From assembly GCA_023150805.1 (NCBI GenBank), contig JAKLKF010000065.1, forward strand, positions 1 through 40,857: 40,857 nt of DNA, given 5' to 3'. Below, piece after piece: positions 25,630-35,200 of this stretch. The notes under the pieces were generated by a model. That model saw only the letters and a list, made by a program, of their open reading frames with translations. It was not told where the DNA came from and ran no database searches. A program made the position numbers and the translations under genes. This DNA comes from Myxococcota bacterium. GTDB taxonomy: Bacteria; Myxococcota_A; UBA796; UBA2385. Numbering within the stretch: the stretch's first letter is position 1; each line of letters begins with the position of its first letter.

Positions 25630-27765
25630 TCAGGGGAGGGTCAGGGCGACGGTGGCCAGGCCCTGGCCACGGAGGGCGACGAGCAGCTCGTCCTGGCCGT
25701 CGCCGTCGCCGTCGACGGCGGCCAGGCGCGCGGGGTGGGGGCTGCGCCAGGTGAAGGCCGGCTGGCCGAGGCCGTCCAGGCCGACGACCACGCCGTCGCG
25801 ACGCACGAGCACGGTGCGTGGCGCGCCCCCGGGGCCCAGGCGCGCGGTGAGGAGGTCCTCGAACTCGGCGCTGGCGACGCGCCCGAGGGCGTCCACGAGC
25901 GTGGCGCCGCGGGCCGGGACGTCGGCGAGGAGCTGGCCGCCGGCGTCGAGGTGCCGCCGGACCTGCCCGTCGACCACCCAGGCGCCGCCCGACGCGTCTG
26001 CGGCGACGTCGGTGGCACCACCCGGCCCGCGCCACAGCGGGCGCCCCATGCCGTCCAGCAGCAGGAGCTCGTCCTCGGTCGCCACCCACAGGCCGGCGGC
26101 CCCCGCGGACAGGGCCACGACCGGCGAGGGGGTGGTGACCAGCCAGCGGGCGCGGCCCCCGGCGCTCCGGGCGCGGACCCAGCGCTCGCCGGGCACGGCG
26201 ACCACCGGGCCGTCCAGCCACGCCAGCAGGGCGCCGCCGGGCGGCCCCTCCTCCTGCAGCCCCGCGCCGCCGCCGTCGGGGGTCCAGACCACGGGCGGGC
26301 CGTCGTCCCGGCCGACCGCGACGTGTCCGTCCCCCACCGCCACGGAGCGGGCCCCCGGCACGCCCAGGAAACCCACCAGCTCGGCCGGGCCGACGCTCCA
26401 GGCGTGGCCCAGCAGGCTCTCGCCCGGCCCCGGGGCGCCCGCCGCCGGGCCCGGGGAGGCGGCCGCGGCCAGCACCTCGTCCACCACCCGCGCCAGGCGC
26501 GGGATCGCCGACGGCGACCAGCCGCGCGCCGAGTAGACCAGGGCGCCCTGCCCGTCGACCAGGCGCAGGGCCGGGATGCCGCCGACCCCGAAGCGCTCGC
26601 GCAGGGCCGGCGCGTGCACGACGGGGAAGGGCAGGCCGAGCCCCCGCACGTAGCCGGCCACGTCGGCGGCCTCGGGATCCTCGTCGACGCTGACGGCCAG
26701 GACGGACAGGCCCCGCTCGCGGCGCTCGGCCCACATGGCGTGCAGCTCGGGCAGCTCCTGGCGGCAGGGCCCGCACCAGGTGGCGAAGAAGGTGATGACG
26801 ACCGGCTGGCCGACGTGGTCGGACATGCGCCAGGGCTGCCCGTCGATGGTGACCAGGTCCAGCGCGTCCACCGCGGGCAGCGAGGCCCGCCAGGGCTGCT
26901 CCTGCCGCACCGGCGCCATCGCCAGCGCCCCGCGCAGGCCCGGGTCGTCCTGCGCGGCCAGCAGCGCCCGCGCGACCTCGGTCGCACGCTCCCGATCCCC
27001 CGCGGCGAGCCAGGACCGGGCCAACAGGCCACGCCCATGGGCGTTGCCCCCCGCGTCGCCCCGCCAGGCGCCGCCGGGCTCCCAGGCATCCGGCGGCCGC
27101 AGCGCTTCGGCGGCCTCCAGCTCCGGGCGCGCCAGGTCGTGGCGCCCGACCGCGTGCCAGACCTCGCCCAGCTTGCCGCGCAGCGCGGCGTCGTCGGGGT
27201 GCACGGCGGCCAGGACCTCGGCGGCGGCCACCGCCACCGCGGGCCGGCGCTCCACCGCCCGGCGCAGCGTGAAGCTCAGGGCCTGCCCGGCGGACATCCC
27301 CCCGAAGTCGTCCGCGACGGCCTGCTGCGCCCGTCGCCGGGCCTGGCGCGCGCCCCCCTCCAACAGCGCCAGCCGCAGGGCCACCACGCTGTCCGGCAGG
27401 TCCCGTCGCCGGGCCAGCGGCGTCGGCGACGGCCCCGGCAGCACCGCCACCTCCCGGAAGTCTCCGTCCAGCGGCGGGCGCACCACCAGCCCGACCGGCT
27501 CCGGCGCGCCCCCCCGCAGCGCGTGCCGGGCCGCGGTGGGCGCCTTGCGCACCTCGATGCCGTCGACCGCCACCAGCAGGTCGCCGGGCGCCAGGCCCGC
27601 CGCCGCCGCGGGTCCCCCCGCCGAGACCGCCGTCACCAGGAGCCCCTCGTCCAGCTCCTGCACCGCCAGCCCCAGGCCGCCCGTCGACGACGAGGGCCCG
27701 TGCACGGCGGCCGGGCGAGCGGCACAGGCCAGGAACAGGCTGGTTAGCATCGACAGGGGGATCAC
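25630..27765 (-). CDS. PDZ-TPR-thioredoxin (TlpA-like)-propeller fusion lipoprotein
   Basis: 711 aa. The N-terminus MIPLSMLTSLFLAC has a lipobox-like FLAC. A PDZ domain (about 28-112; VTAVSAGGPAAAAGLAPGDLL) precedes TPR-like helices (about 125-290). A TlpA/AhpC-type thioredoxin domain follows (about 302-436) with the redox motif ATWCGPCRQELPELH and the cis-proline GGIPALRLVD. Last comes a propeller-like region (about 455-711) with repeats such as AAGLWVATEDELLLLDGMGRPLW and DGDGDGQDELLVAL. The active CXXC suggests periplasmic disulfide reduction, with PDZ and propeller giving substrate choice. GTG 27765 sits seven bases after an extended -10 (TGCTACGCT); ATG 27750 is an alternative. Divergent from the lipoprotein at 27793. 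Confidence 0.85.
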   Translation of the reverse strand: MIPLSMLTSLFLACAARPAAVHGPSSSTGGLGLAVQELDEGLLVTAVSAGGPAAAAGLAPGDLLVAVDGIEVRKAPTAARHALRGGAPEPVGLVVRPPLDGDFREVAVLPGPSPTPLARRRDLPDSVVALRLALLEGGARQARRRAQQAVADDFGGMSAGQALSFTLRRAVERRPAVAVAAAEVLAAVHPDDAALRGKLGEVWHAVGRHDLARPELEAAEALRPPDAWEPGGAWRGDAGGNAHGRGLLARSWLAAGDRERATEVARALLAAQDDPGLRGALAMAPVRQEQPWRASLPAVDALDLVTIDGQPWRMSDHVGQPVVITFFATWCGPCRQELPELHAMWAERRERGLSVLAVSVDEDPEAADVAGYVRGLGLPFPVVHAPALRERFGVGGIPALRLVDGQGALVYSARGWSPSAIPRLARVVDEVLAAAASPGPAAGAPGPGESLLGHAWSVGPAELVGFLGVPGARSVAVGDGHVAVGRDDGPPVVWTPDGGGAGLQEEGPPGGALLAWLDGPVVAVPGERWVRARSAGGRARWLVTTPSPVVALSAGAAGLWVATEDELLLLDGMGRPLWRGPGGATDVAADASGGAWVVDGQVRRHLDAGGQLLADVPARGATLVDALGRVASAEFEDLLTARLGPGGAPRTVLVRRDGVVVGLDGLGQPAFTWRSPHPARLAAVDGDGDGQDELLVALRGQGLATVALTLP

Positions 27766-27772
27766 GCGCCCC

Positions 27773-27781
27773 AGCGTAGCA
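27773..27781 (-). promoter_or_regulatory. extended -10 for the PDZ-thioredoxin operon
   Basis: Minus strand TGCTACGCT, seven bases before GTG 27765, so the transcript would be leaderless or nearly so. The same TGNTACGCT pattern precedes the M50 protease gene. Confidence 0.4.
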
Positions 27782-27792
27782 CCCCAGACGAG

Positions 27793-28992
27793 GTGCCCGT
27801 GTCGCCCTTCCTCCTCCTCGTGCTGGGCTGCGCCTCCGGCATCCGCACGCTGTACGAGACCGAGCGGGACGCGGCCCTGGCGCGCGCCCCGGCTCCCAGC
27901 GAGGGCTGGCAGCCCGACGTGCGGATGCGCATCTCGTCGCAGGCACTGGACGGCCTGGTCCAGGCCACCTTGGACCAGGGGCTGTGGAGCTGGGACGAGC
28001 AGCTCACCCTGTCCGGGCCGCTAGGCCTGCAGGCCCGGGTCGAGCCCTCGGGCCGGGTGCACCGGCTGCGCCTGGCCGCCAGCCGCGCCTGCGACGGGTG
28101 CCTGGAGGTCGACGCCGGCCTGGAGGGCACCGCGCGGTGGAGCGCGGCCGGGGCCTCCGGCTCGGTGCCCTTCACGGCGCAGGTCCAGGGGACGGTCTCC
28201 TTCGAGGTCGAGCGCGAGGGCGCCGGGTGGGCGGTCAGCGGGCGGCTGCGCGACGTGGACCGGGTGGAGCTGGGCGTGTCGCGCCTGGGCAGCCTGGACG
28301 CCACCGAGCTGCTGGGCGACTGGGTGAGCGAGGCGCTGAAGGAGGCGCGACCGCTGGCGCTGGGCACCTTCGGCGGCGGCGAGCTGCCCGTCGCCGCGGC
28401 GCGCCTGTCCACGCCCCGCGGCCAGCTCGAGCTCCAGCTGCTGACCGACGTGGTCGACGGCGGGCCGGTCAGCGCCGGCGTGAACCTCGCCCAGGACTTC
28501 GAGGTGCGCATCTCGTCGGCCTCGGCGCTGGCCCTGGCGCGCCGCAAGGCCTTCGAGACCGGGGCCATCGCCTACGATGTCGCCGCCGTGCCCACCTCGC
28601 TGGCGGTCGACGACGACGGCTTCTCGATGGGCCTGCGCCTGTGGAAGCTCTCGGGGGTGGGCTGGTGGCGCGACTACGCGGTGACCGGGACCATGGGGGT
28701 GCAGCAGCGGCAGCTCGTGCTGCAGGCGACCGAGGCGGTGGAGGGAGAGAAGTCGGCGGGCGCCGGGCTGGCCGACCCGCTGGCCCTGCTGGCCGAGGGG
28801 CGGATCCTGGACGCGGTCGCCGACGGCCTGGACCAGGCCGTGCCCGCGTCCACGGGGCTCTCCATCGGCGGCCAGGCGCTGACGGCCCAGGTGCAGGCGG
28901 TGCGGGGCGCGCGGGCGGCGATCGAGCTGACCGGGAGCCTGGTGACGCAGCAGGCCGACGGCGCCGGTGACGGCAGGACGCTGGAGCGGTGA
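27793..28992 (+). CDS. putative lipoprotein of unknown function
   Basis: 399 aa. MPVSPFLLLVLGCASG gives a lipobox (VLGC) in a signal lacking basic residues. The mature protein is dominated by long beta strands alternating with amphipathic stretches (VRMRISSQALDGLVQATLDQ, WDEQLTLSGPLGLQARVEPS, GTVSFEVEREGAGWAVSGRL) and repeated tests of strand pairs of similar length. This is reminiscent of lipid-binding tubular (TULIP/DUF4403-like) proteins, but I cannot confirm it. Two cysteines (ACDGC) near residue 100 may pair. Start GTG 27793 or GTG 27799. Divergent from the thioredoxin fusion gene by 27 bases. Function unknown. Confidence 0.7.
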   Translation: MPVSPFLLLVLGCASGIRTLYETERDAALARAPAPSEGWQPDVRMRISSQALDGLVQATLDQGLWSWDEQLTLSGPLGLQARVEPSGRVHRLRLAASRACDGCLEVDAGLEGTARWSAAGASGSVPFTAQVQGTVSFEVEREGAGWAVSGRLRDVDRVELGVSRLGSLDATELLGDWVSEALKEARPLALGTFGGGELPVAAARLSTPRGQLELQLLTDVVDGGPVSAGVNLAQDFEVRISSASALALARRKAFETGAIAYDVAAVPTSLAVDDDGFSMGLRLWKLSGVGWWRDYAVTGTMGVQQRQLVLQATEAVEGEKSAGAGLADPLALLAEGRILDAVADGLDQAVPASTGLSIGGQALTAQVQAVRGARAAIELTGSLVTQQADGAGDGRTLER

Positions 28993-28994
28993 GC

Positions 28995-29011
28995 CGCCGC
29001 GAGCCGCGGCG
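28995..29011 (+). terminator. short GC hairpin after the lipoprotein gene
   Basis: CGCCGCG (28995-29001) pairs with CGCGGCG (29005-29011) around a three-base loop, three bases after the stop. No U-tract, so termination is uncertain. Confidence 0.3.
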
Positions 29012-29068
29012 CACCTCCCCCGCGCCCCGGCCGCGCGGAGCTGCGGCGGCGACACCCCCGGAGGGTGG

Positions 29069-30178
29069 ATGCCCGGCGTGATCCGGCGAGCGGCGCTCGG
29101 GATCGTGGTGGCGGCGGTCTCCACCCTGCTGACGGCGGTCGTGGCGGACCGGGTCGTGGCGGCGCGTGGGCTCGACCGCGAGCGCATCAGCCTGTCCTTG
29201 TACACCCAGCAGGCCTACGCCCCGGTGCACGCGAAGTCCGACGATCCCGTCCTGCACTACGAGCTCAAGGCCGGCGCCACCTTGACCGGCACCGGCAAGT
29301 ACGGGCCCTACCAGATCTCGATCAATCCCCACCGGGCGCGCGGCCCGGCGCACCCCTTGGGCAAGGGGCCCGGCGTCTTTCGAAGCCTTTGCTTCGGGCC
29401 ATCGAGCACCTTCGGCGCCGACGTGGACGACGCCGAGGCCATCCCGGCCCGGCTGGAGGCGTGGCTGCGCGCCCGCGCGCCTGGCGATGGGCCCGTCGTC
29501 GAGGTGTGGAACTTCGGCACCAGCGCCTAGGTGCCGATCCAGTCCGCCCACCTCGCGCGCACGAAGCTGGTCGCGCTCGACCCCGACCTGGTGCTCATGG
29601 TCTTCAACAACGCAGGCCGGCGCGCCTTCCTGCCGCCCGCCCAGGGGAGCTGGGACCCGATGCCCTGGTTCCGGGCAGATCCGACCTTGTGGGCGGAGAC
29701 CCTCCCCAGCCCCTCGCCCGCGCTGGACCGGGTACACCTGCCCCTCCTGCGGCTCTCGGCCTTCTACCGCTACGCCGTGGCGCAGCGGGTGCTCGACCGC
29801 CGCGTCGCGCCGCACCCCGACCAGACCCGCCCCCCGGTCCATGCCACCACCTCCGCGCTGATGGCCGAGGCCGGGGCGGCGGGCGTGGGGCTGGTGGTGG
29901 TGTCCTGGCACCGGGAGAACCCGGACCACTTCCCGGGCCTGCCACCCTCCGACCACATCGAGGTCTTCCCCGCTCCCCGCGACGTCTTCGACGCCCACCC
30001 TCCTCCGTCCGTCCTCGACGCCGTCGCGGCCCGGATCGGCAGCAGCCTGGTCGCCGCCGGCCGGGTGCCGGGGCTGTCGCCCGACGGGGTCGTGCCCCTG
30101 CCCGTCGAGGTGGACGACCGGACCCTGGCCGGTCGGACCTTCCCGCCGCGCCAGCGCTCGGCCGCACCGGCGCCCTGA
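29069..30178 (+). pseudogene. membrane-anchored SGNH/GDSL-hydrolase-like gene interrupted by in-frame TAG
   Basis: From ATG 29069 (GGAGGGTGG ahead of it) the frame codes for an N-terminal membrane anchor, then FGPSSTFGADVDDAEAIPARL (SGNH block I, with Pro where GDS has Asp) and VEVWNFGTSA (block II). There it meets TAG at 29528-29530, and the same frame then runs open for 215 codons: VPIQSAHLARTKLVALDPDLVLMVFNN and, late, PPSDHIEVFP (the D-x-x-H-like region). In relatives a tyrosine is common at the stop, and TAC to TAG is one change. The halves would be 153 and 215 aa; a GTG follows the TAG directly, so restart is possible. Two short hairpins lie at 29353-29368 and 29381-29396. Alternatives are a sequencing error or stop read-through. 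SGNH proteins of this type often act on cell-surface acyl groups. Confidence 0.75.
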
Positions 30179-30207
30179 GCGCAGCCGCGCGGCGGCCGAC
30201 GCGCCCC

Positions 30208-31527
30208 TCAGACCACGATCCACCGCCAGCGCCCGCGCCACACGGCGCTGCCCTTGCCTAGCGCCTTGGCCACGGTGGTGAGGTTGATCGCCCACCAGAT
30301 CCCGGCCGCGCCCCAGCCCAGGCCCTGCGCCAGGCCCGCCCCCAGGGGCACCCGCAGCATGTTCAGCGGCAGCGACCAGCGCAGCACGGCGCGCGTGTCT
30401 CCCGCGCCCTCCAGGACCCCCTCGGCGAGCGCCTCCAGGGCCACGAAGGGCTGGCTCCAGGCCAGCACGCGCGCGTAGAGCACGGCGTGGGCGAGGACGA
30501 CGGGGTCGTCGGTGAACAGGGCGCACAGCGGCCGGGCGAGCAGGTGGAAGGCCAGCGCGACCGCCAGGCCGGTGCCGAGCGTCAGCGGCAGGGCGCGCCG
30601 GATCGCCTCCTGCGCCAGGTCTGGCCGCCCCGCGCCCAGGCTGCGCCCCACCACGCTGGCCACCGCCAGGGAGATCCCCCAGAACAGCGGCCAGGACACC
30701 GACTCCAGCCCGCTGAAGCCGATGCCGAGCGCGGCGTTGACCTCGGGCCCCAGCGGCGACACGGCGACGCGGAGCAGCGCCTGGTAGACCAGCGCGTAGG
30801 CGGCGGTGTTCAGCGAGATCGGGAGCCCGACCCGCAGCACGCGGCGCAGCGCCGGCCCGGGGCGCAGGAAGGAGCCGATCCGGGCCCCCCGGAAGCCCAG
30901 CCGGCGCCACAGCAGGGCCAGGCCGGCGGCGACGGCCAGGCCGTGGGCCAGCCCCGTGGCCAGCGCCGCCCCCTCGATGCCCAGCCCGAAGCCGTAGATG
31001 AGCAGGCCGTTGAGCAGGCCGTTGAGCAGCGAGGCGCCGGCCTGGAGGGCCAGCATCGTCCGCGTGTGGCCCATGGCCACCAAGGCCGCGTCGACCAGGG
31101 GCGCCAGGGCCAGGGGCACGACCACGACGGCCAGGGTGCGCAGGTAGGCGGTGGCGAGCCGGGCCACCTCGCCCCCCAGCCCCAGCCAGGTCGCCACGGA
31201 CGGCGCCAGCAGGATCAGCGCGCCCTGGACGATGCAGCCGACGAGCACCCCCCCGAGCAGGGCGTTCCCGAAGATCTGCCGCCTGCCCTCGGCGTCGCCC
31301 GCCCCCGTGCACCGCGCGATCAGGGGCCCCGCCCCCGCGCTGACGAGCACGAAGCACGCGAAGAGCGTGATGGTCACGAAGGCGCAGGAGCCGATGGCCG
31401 CCTGCGCGGCGGTGCCGAGCCAGCGGACCGATGCCTGGTCGATGACGCGAAAGGCGTTGTTGAGGATGGCCGAGGCCGCAGCCGGCAGGGCCAGCGCCAG
31501 GAGCGATCGCGTGCTGACCGACTCCAT
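30208..31527 (-). CDS. MATE-family multidrug/toxin efflux transporter
   Basis: 439 aa, standard MATE length, with twelve predicted membrane helices in two similar halves. Family-like segments are ASAILNNAFRVIDQASVRWLG in helix 1, VSAGAGPLIARCTGAGDAEG, ALVAMGHTRTMLALQAGASL, and in the second half VGRSLGAGRPDLAQEAIRRAL and EGVLEGAGDTRAVL. MATE proteins export cationic compounds with Na+ or H+. ATG 31527 is preceded by GGAGGG. The gene lies 23 bases after fimT and may be read as the last gene of the pilus operon, although a functional link is not obvious. Substrate unknown. Confidence 0.93.
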   Translation of the reverse strand: MESVSTRSLLALALPAAASAILNNAFRVIDQASVRWLGTAAQAAIGSCAFVTITLFACFVLVSAGAGPLIARCTGAGDAEGRRQIFGNALLGGVLVGCIVQGALILLAPSVATWLGLGGEVARLATAYLRTLAVVVVPLALAPLVDAALVAMGHTRTMLALQAGASLLNGLLNGLLIYGFGLGIEGAALATGLAHGLAVAAGLALLWRRLGFRGARIGSFLRPGPALRRVLRVGLPISLNTAAYALVYQALLRVAVSPLGPEVNAALGIGFSGLESVSWPLFWGISLAVASVVGRSLGAGRPDLAQEAIRRALPLTLGTGLAVALAFHLLARPLCALFTDDPVVLAHAVLYARVLAWSQPFVALEALAEGVLEGAGDTRAVLRWSLPLNMLRVPLGAGLAQGLGWGAAGIWWAINLTTVAKALGKGSAVWRGRWRWIVV

Positions 31528-31550
31528 CCGCCCTCCGCCGGGGCCCCCTC

Positions 31551-32285
31551 CTACTCCGCGGCGGTCGAGCTCGCCGCCGTGCCGGCGCGGCTCAGCACCT
31601 CGCCGCTGCGGTTGTTCGCCAGGCGGACCATGCCGGCCCGGCTCACCAGCACGCTGACCTCGTCCGGGACCCCGTTGCGCACCGACTCGGCGTTCACCAC
31701 CGTCAGCGAGATGTAGCCGGTGCTGCCGAAGTCCCGGGCCGGGTTCCGCACCCAGCCCCGCGGGCTGAAGACGATGCTGTCCTGGCTGTCGCCGCTGCCG
31801 GGTCCGGTCAGCTCCGCCCACTGCCGCAGGCAGGCGTCGGCGGAGCTGCGGTTGCCGTCGGGGCCGATGTCGATGCGGCCCTCGGACTGGTCGTCGTCGG
31901 TGCCGTCCTCCAGCGAGTCGTCGGGCAGCACGTCCCACCGGTCCGAGCCGCGCGAGCTGTTGCCGATCTGCTTGGACCAGGTGCCGCCCCAGCTCGTGCC
32001 GTCCGTGCAGCCGCCAGGGCTGGACTCCAGGACCAGCCGGGTCTCGCGGTTGGTGTTGACCGCCAGCTCCCGCAGCTCGAGCAGGTCGTCCCGCAGCTGC
32101 TTGGCCGCCTTCACCGTGCGGAAGCGAGGGAGCTGGTCCCGCAGGCTGCCGTAGCCCAGGCCCGCCAGGACGACGATGACCGCCATGACGATGGCGACCT
32201 CGACCAGGGTCAGGCCGCCGCGGGAACCAGGCCCCAGACGAACGAAGCGCCGGAACCTGTCCGGCGCGTCGACCTGGCGGGACAC
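31551..32285 (-). CDS. fimT: FimT/GspH-type minor pseudopilin
   Basis: 244 aa, GTG start five bases after the pilY1 stop. The prepilin signal is present: basic leader, then RGG-LTLVEVAIVMAVIVVLAG, with cleavage after Gly and Glu at +5. The rest matches the GspH/FimT globular domain pattern, ending in DSIVFSPRGWV and ISLTVVNAESV strands with a cysteine pair (GGC and DAC). FimT/FimU proteins prime assembly at the tip of the type IV pilus with PilV, PilW and PilX. In Pseudomonas the equivalent gene leads the operon; here it is at the end. Confidence 0.88.
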   Translation of the reverse strand: MSRQVDAPDRFRRFVRLGPGSRGGLTLVEVAIVMAVIVVLAGLGYGSLRDQLPRFRTVKAAKQLRDDLLELRELAVNTNRETRLVLESSPGGCTDGTSWGGTWSKQIGNSSRGSDRWDVLPDDSLEDGTDDDQSEGRIDIGPDGNRSSADACLRQWAELTGPGSGDSQDSIVFSPRGWVRNPARDFGSTGYISLTVVNAESVRNGVPDEVSVLVSRAGMVRLANNRSGEVLSRAGTAASSTAAE

Positions 32286-32290
32286 CCGCC

Positions 32291-35200
32291 TCAGAAGACC
32301 TCCATCCAGGCCAGCGTCGCGGTCCCCAGGAAGGGATCCCCCTCGGCGCCGATGCTCAAGATGCCCGCGTCCACGCCGTCTCCGCCCGAGGTGCCGACGA
32401 AGATGGTGTTGCCGTTGTTCGTCACGCTGGAGGGGTAGCCGTCGACCTCGACGTGCGACGAGTCCGAGGCGTCCACCACGCCGTCGTTGTTGGTGTCCAT
32501 GCCCGGCCCGCAGTCGTCGTAGGCGATGCCGTACAGGCGCCCCTGGCCGCCGTCACACACGTCCGCCTCGGGCACCCAGGTCGTGAAGTACACCACGCCC
32601 GCGTACACCATCGGCTCGCCGGTCAGGCCCTCGCCCGGCGACAAGGGGTAGACGCCGTTCGCTCCGCAGGCCGAGATCCCATCCGCCGTGAAGGCGGTGC
32701 AGGACTTGGGGTTCGTGTCACGCACGGCGAAGAAGTAGCCGTTCTCGGAGATGTTCGTCCGCGAGTAGGGCGTGCCGGTGCCCCAGTACAGACCCAGCGA
32801 GCCGTCGCTGTGCCAGGAGCTGGTCGCCGCGTAGTACACCTCGGGCCGCTTGGCCAGGCCACCGTCCACCTTGGGATCGTAGAACTCCACCCAGGTCAGG
32901 TCGTCGGGGTCGTCGACGTCGAAGCAGGCCTTGTACATGTAGGTGCTGCCCGGGTCGGCGATGTAGGCCGGGTCGCCGATCCCCGACGACGTGGCCGGAC
33001 CCGACCCGGTCTCGTCGGTCGGCGTGTAGGTGGTCGCCACCGGGAAGTACACGGTGTCCGCGTCACCGTCCGAGTCCACGTCGACCACGGTCAACGCCGC
33101 CGAGATGTAGGCCTGCTCGTAGGCGCCGTCACCGTCCAGGTCGGGGCTGAGGCCCGCCTCGGGGTGGCCGTTGTCGCCGCGGCTGGAGTAGTTGGCCTCG
33201 GGCCAGGAGTCCGACGCGGCCCAGGGGCCGTCGGAGATGCTCCAGACGTAGAGGTTGGCCTCGGCCGTCTGGAAGCTGCTGCCCGCCGAGCTGTGGGGGA
33301 CCGCGCGTCCCGAGCCCCAGATCGCGATGTACCGGTCGGTGTCCAGGGTCCCCTCGTTGTCCCGGATCTGCGCGACGACCGCCCGGCTGACGCCGTAGCC
33401 CTGGGCATCGGGCTCGGTCTCGTCCCACTGCTCCCACAGGAACTGGGGATCGAGCGGGTCGGTGATGTCCAGCGCCATCGTCAGCGGGCCGCCCTTGCCC
33501 TGCTGGACCACGATGACCCGGTGCCACTCGCAGTCGCCCCAGGTGCCGATGCCGGGGTCGATGGTGTCACACTCCTTGGTGCCGTCCCCGTCGTGGTCGA
33601 TCCAGACGTCGGCGACGACCGGCGAGCCGTCGAACAGGAAGGTCCGACCGTAGAGCATCTGGTCGATGGCCGTGCCCGCCCAGGCCGGCTCCTTGTCGCG
33701 GTACAGCAGGTAGCCGGGCATCCAGGCCCACGCCTCCTCGCCGGCCTCGCTGTGCGCGGTGCCGGGGAGGTCGTCGACGAAGAAGGCGTGCAGCATGCCG
33801 TCGTTGGCGGCCTGGAAGACCAGCCGGGGCTGGTCGGCGGCCTGCTGCTGCGCCAGGAACTTCCGGTAGGTCGGCTCCATCGAGTAGGCGTTGTTCAGGC
33901 GGGGCTCGACCACCGCCGGCACGCCGTAGGGGGAGTCGCCCAGCTTCCAGTACCCGCGCTCCTGGTCGAGGTAGCGGAAGGTCGCGTCGGGGCGGCCGCG
34001 CAGGAAGTCGACCAGCTCCTGGAGATCCGAGCTGTCGATCGCGCAGTCCTCGTTGAGGTCGTGCTCGACGAAGGGCCCGGTGCCCGACACGCAGGTGGTC
34101 GAGCCATAGGCGCTCCAGTCCAGGACCAGGTCGCGGGCGACCGTGTCGCCGGCCACCGTCGTCACGAACTGCCGGTCCAGCGGCTGGCGCCGCTCCAGCA
34201 TGGAGTCGGCCGAGAGGCCCGACAGCGTCGCCGCCTCCTCCAGGTAGGTGTAGATGTCGCGGTAGCCTTCGCCGTCGTGGTCGCCCGGGTTGTACTCGCT
34301 GCCGGGGACCGGACGGCTGACCAGCAGGTTTCCGCCGTCCCACACCGCGCCGCCGTAGGGGCTCAGCGGGTCGTAGATGATCTGTCCGTAGTCCGGGTCG
34401 TTGGGGTCGTCCTCGACCTCGTAGCCGCGGATGTGACCTTCCGCGAGCGGGTTGTCGCCGGTCAGCTCGTAGTAGCTGTAGATCAGGTAGTCCCCGGCCG
34501 CGGTCAGGATCGGCGTGGACCGGCTGTACGATCCGGTCCGGATGTCCTGGATGACGGTCAGGATCGACGAGAGGACGGCGCCGCTGGTGGTGGCCACCGT
34601 GTAGGTGCCCGCCCCCCCGATGACGTCGGAGGCGTTGCCGTACAAGGCCTCGGCGACGGTGAGCGACGCCGAGTCGATGTCGATGCCCACGGTGTGGACG
34701 GTGGCGTTCTGGGTGCCCGTGAGCCCGGAGTTCAGGTCCGTGTTGTACAGCTTGTAGGTGACGTTGTCGTACTTGCACAGGGTGTCCGGCGAGGTCACCA
34801 CGCCGCTGCTGTCACAGACGATGTCCGGGCTCACGCTGGGAGCCCAGGCCCCCGTGACGCCGTTGTCGGCCTGGGGCCGGTTCCGCGTCAGGACGACGAT
34901 GTGCGTCTCCTGGCAGGAGTACAGGATCGGCGCGTCGTCCCAGTCCGCGGCGATGCCGTCGCCGTCGTCGTCGATCCCGTCCCCCGCCGCCGTGAGCGAC
35001 AGGTAGTCCACGCCGATGTCCTCGAGGATCTCGGCGTGGTTGCGCACGTTGGCCGAGGTGGTGCCCACCGTCGCCACGGCCGCCGCCAGCTCGGCGTAGC
35101 TGCTGCCCAGCGGCGCGATCTCGACGAAGTCGTCGGAGCCCGCCGTGTCACTGGTGCCCACGACGCCGTAGCGGGCCCAGTCGTAGTGCTGGACCACCTG

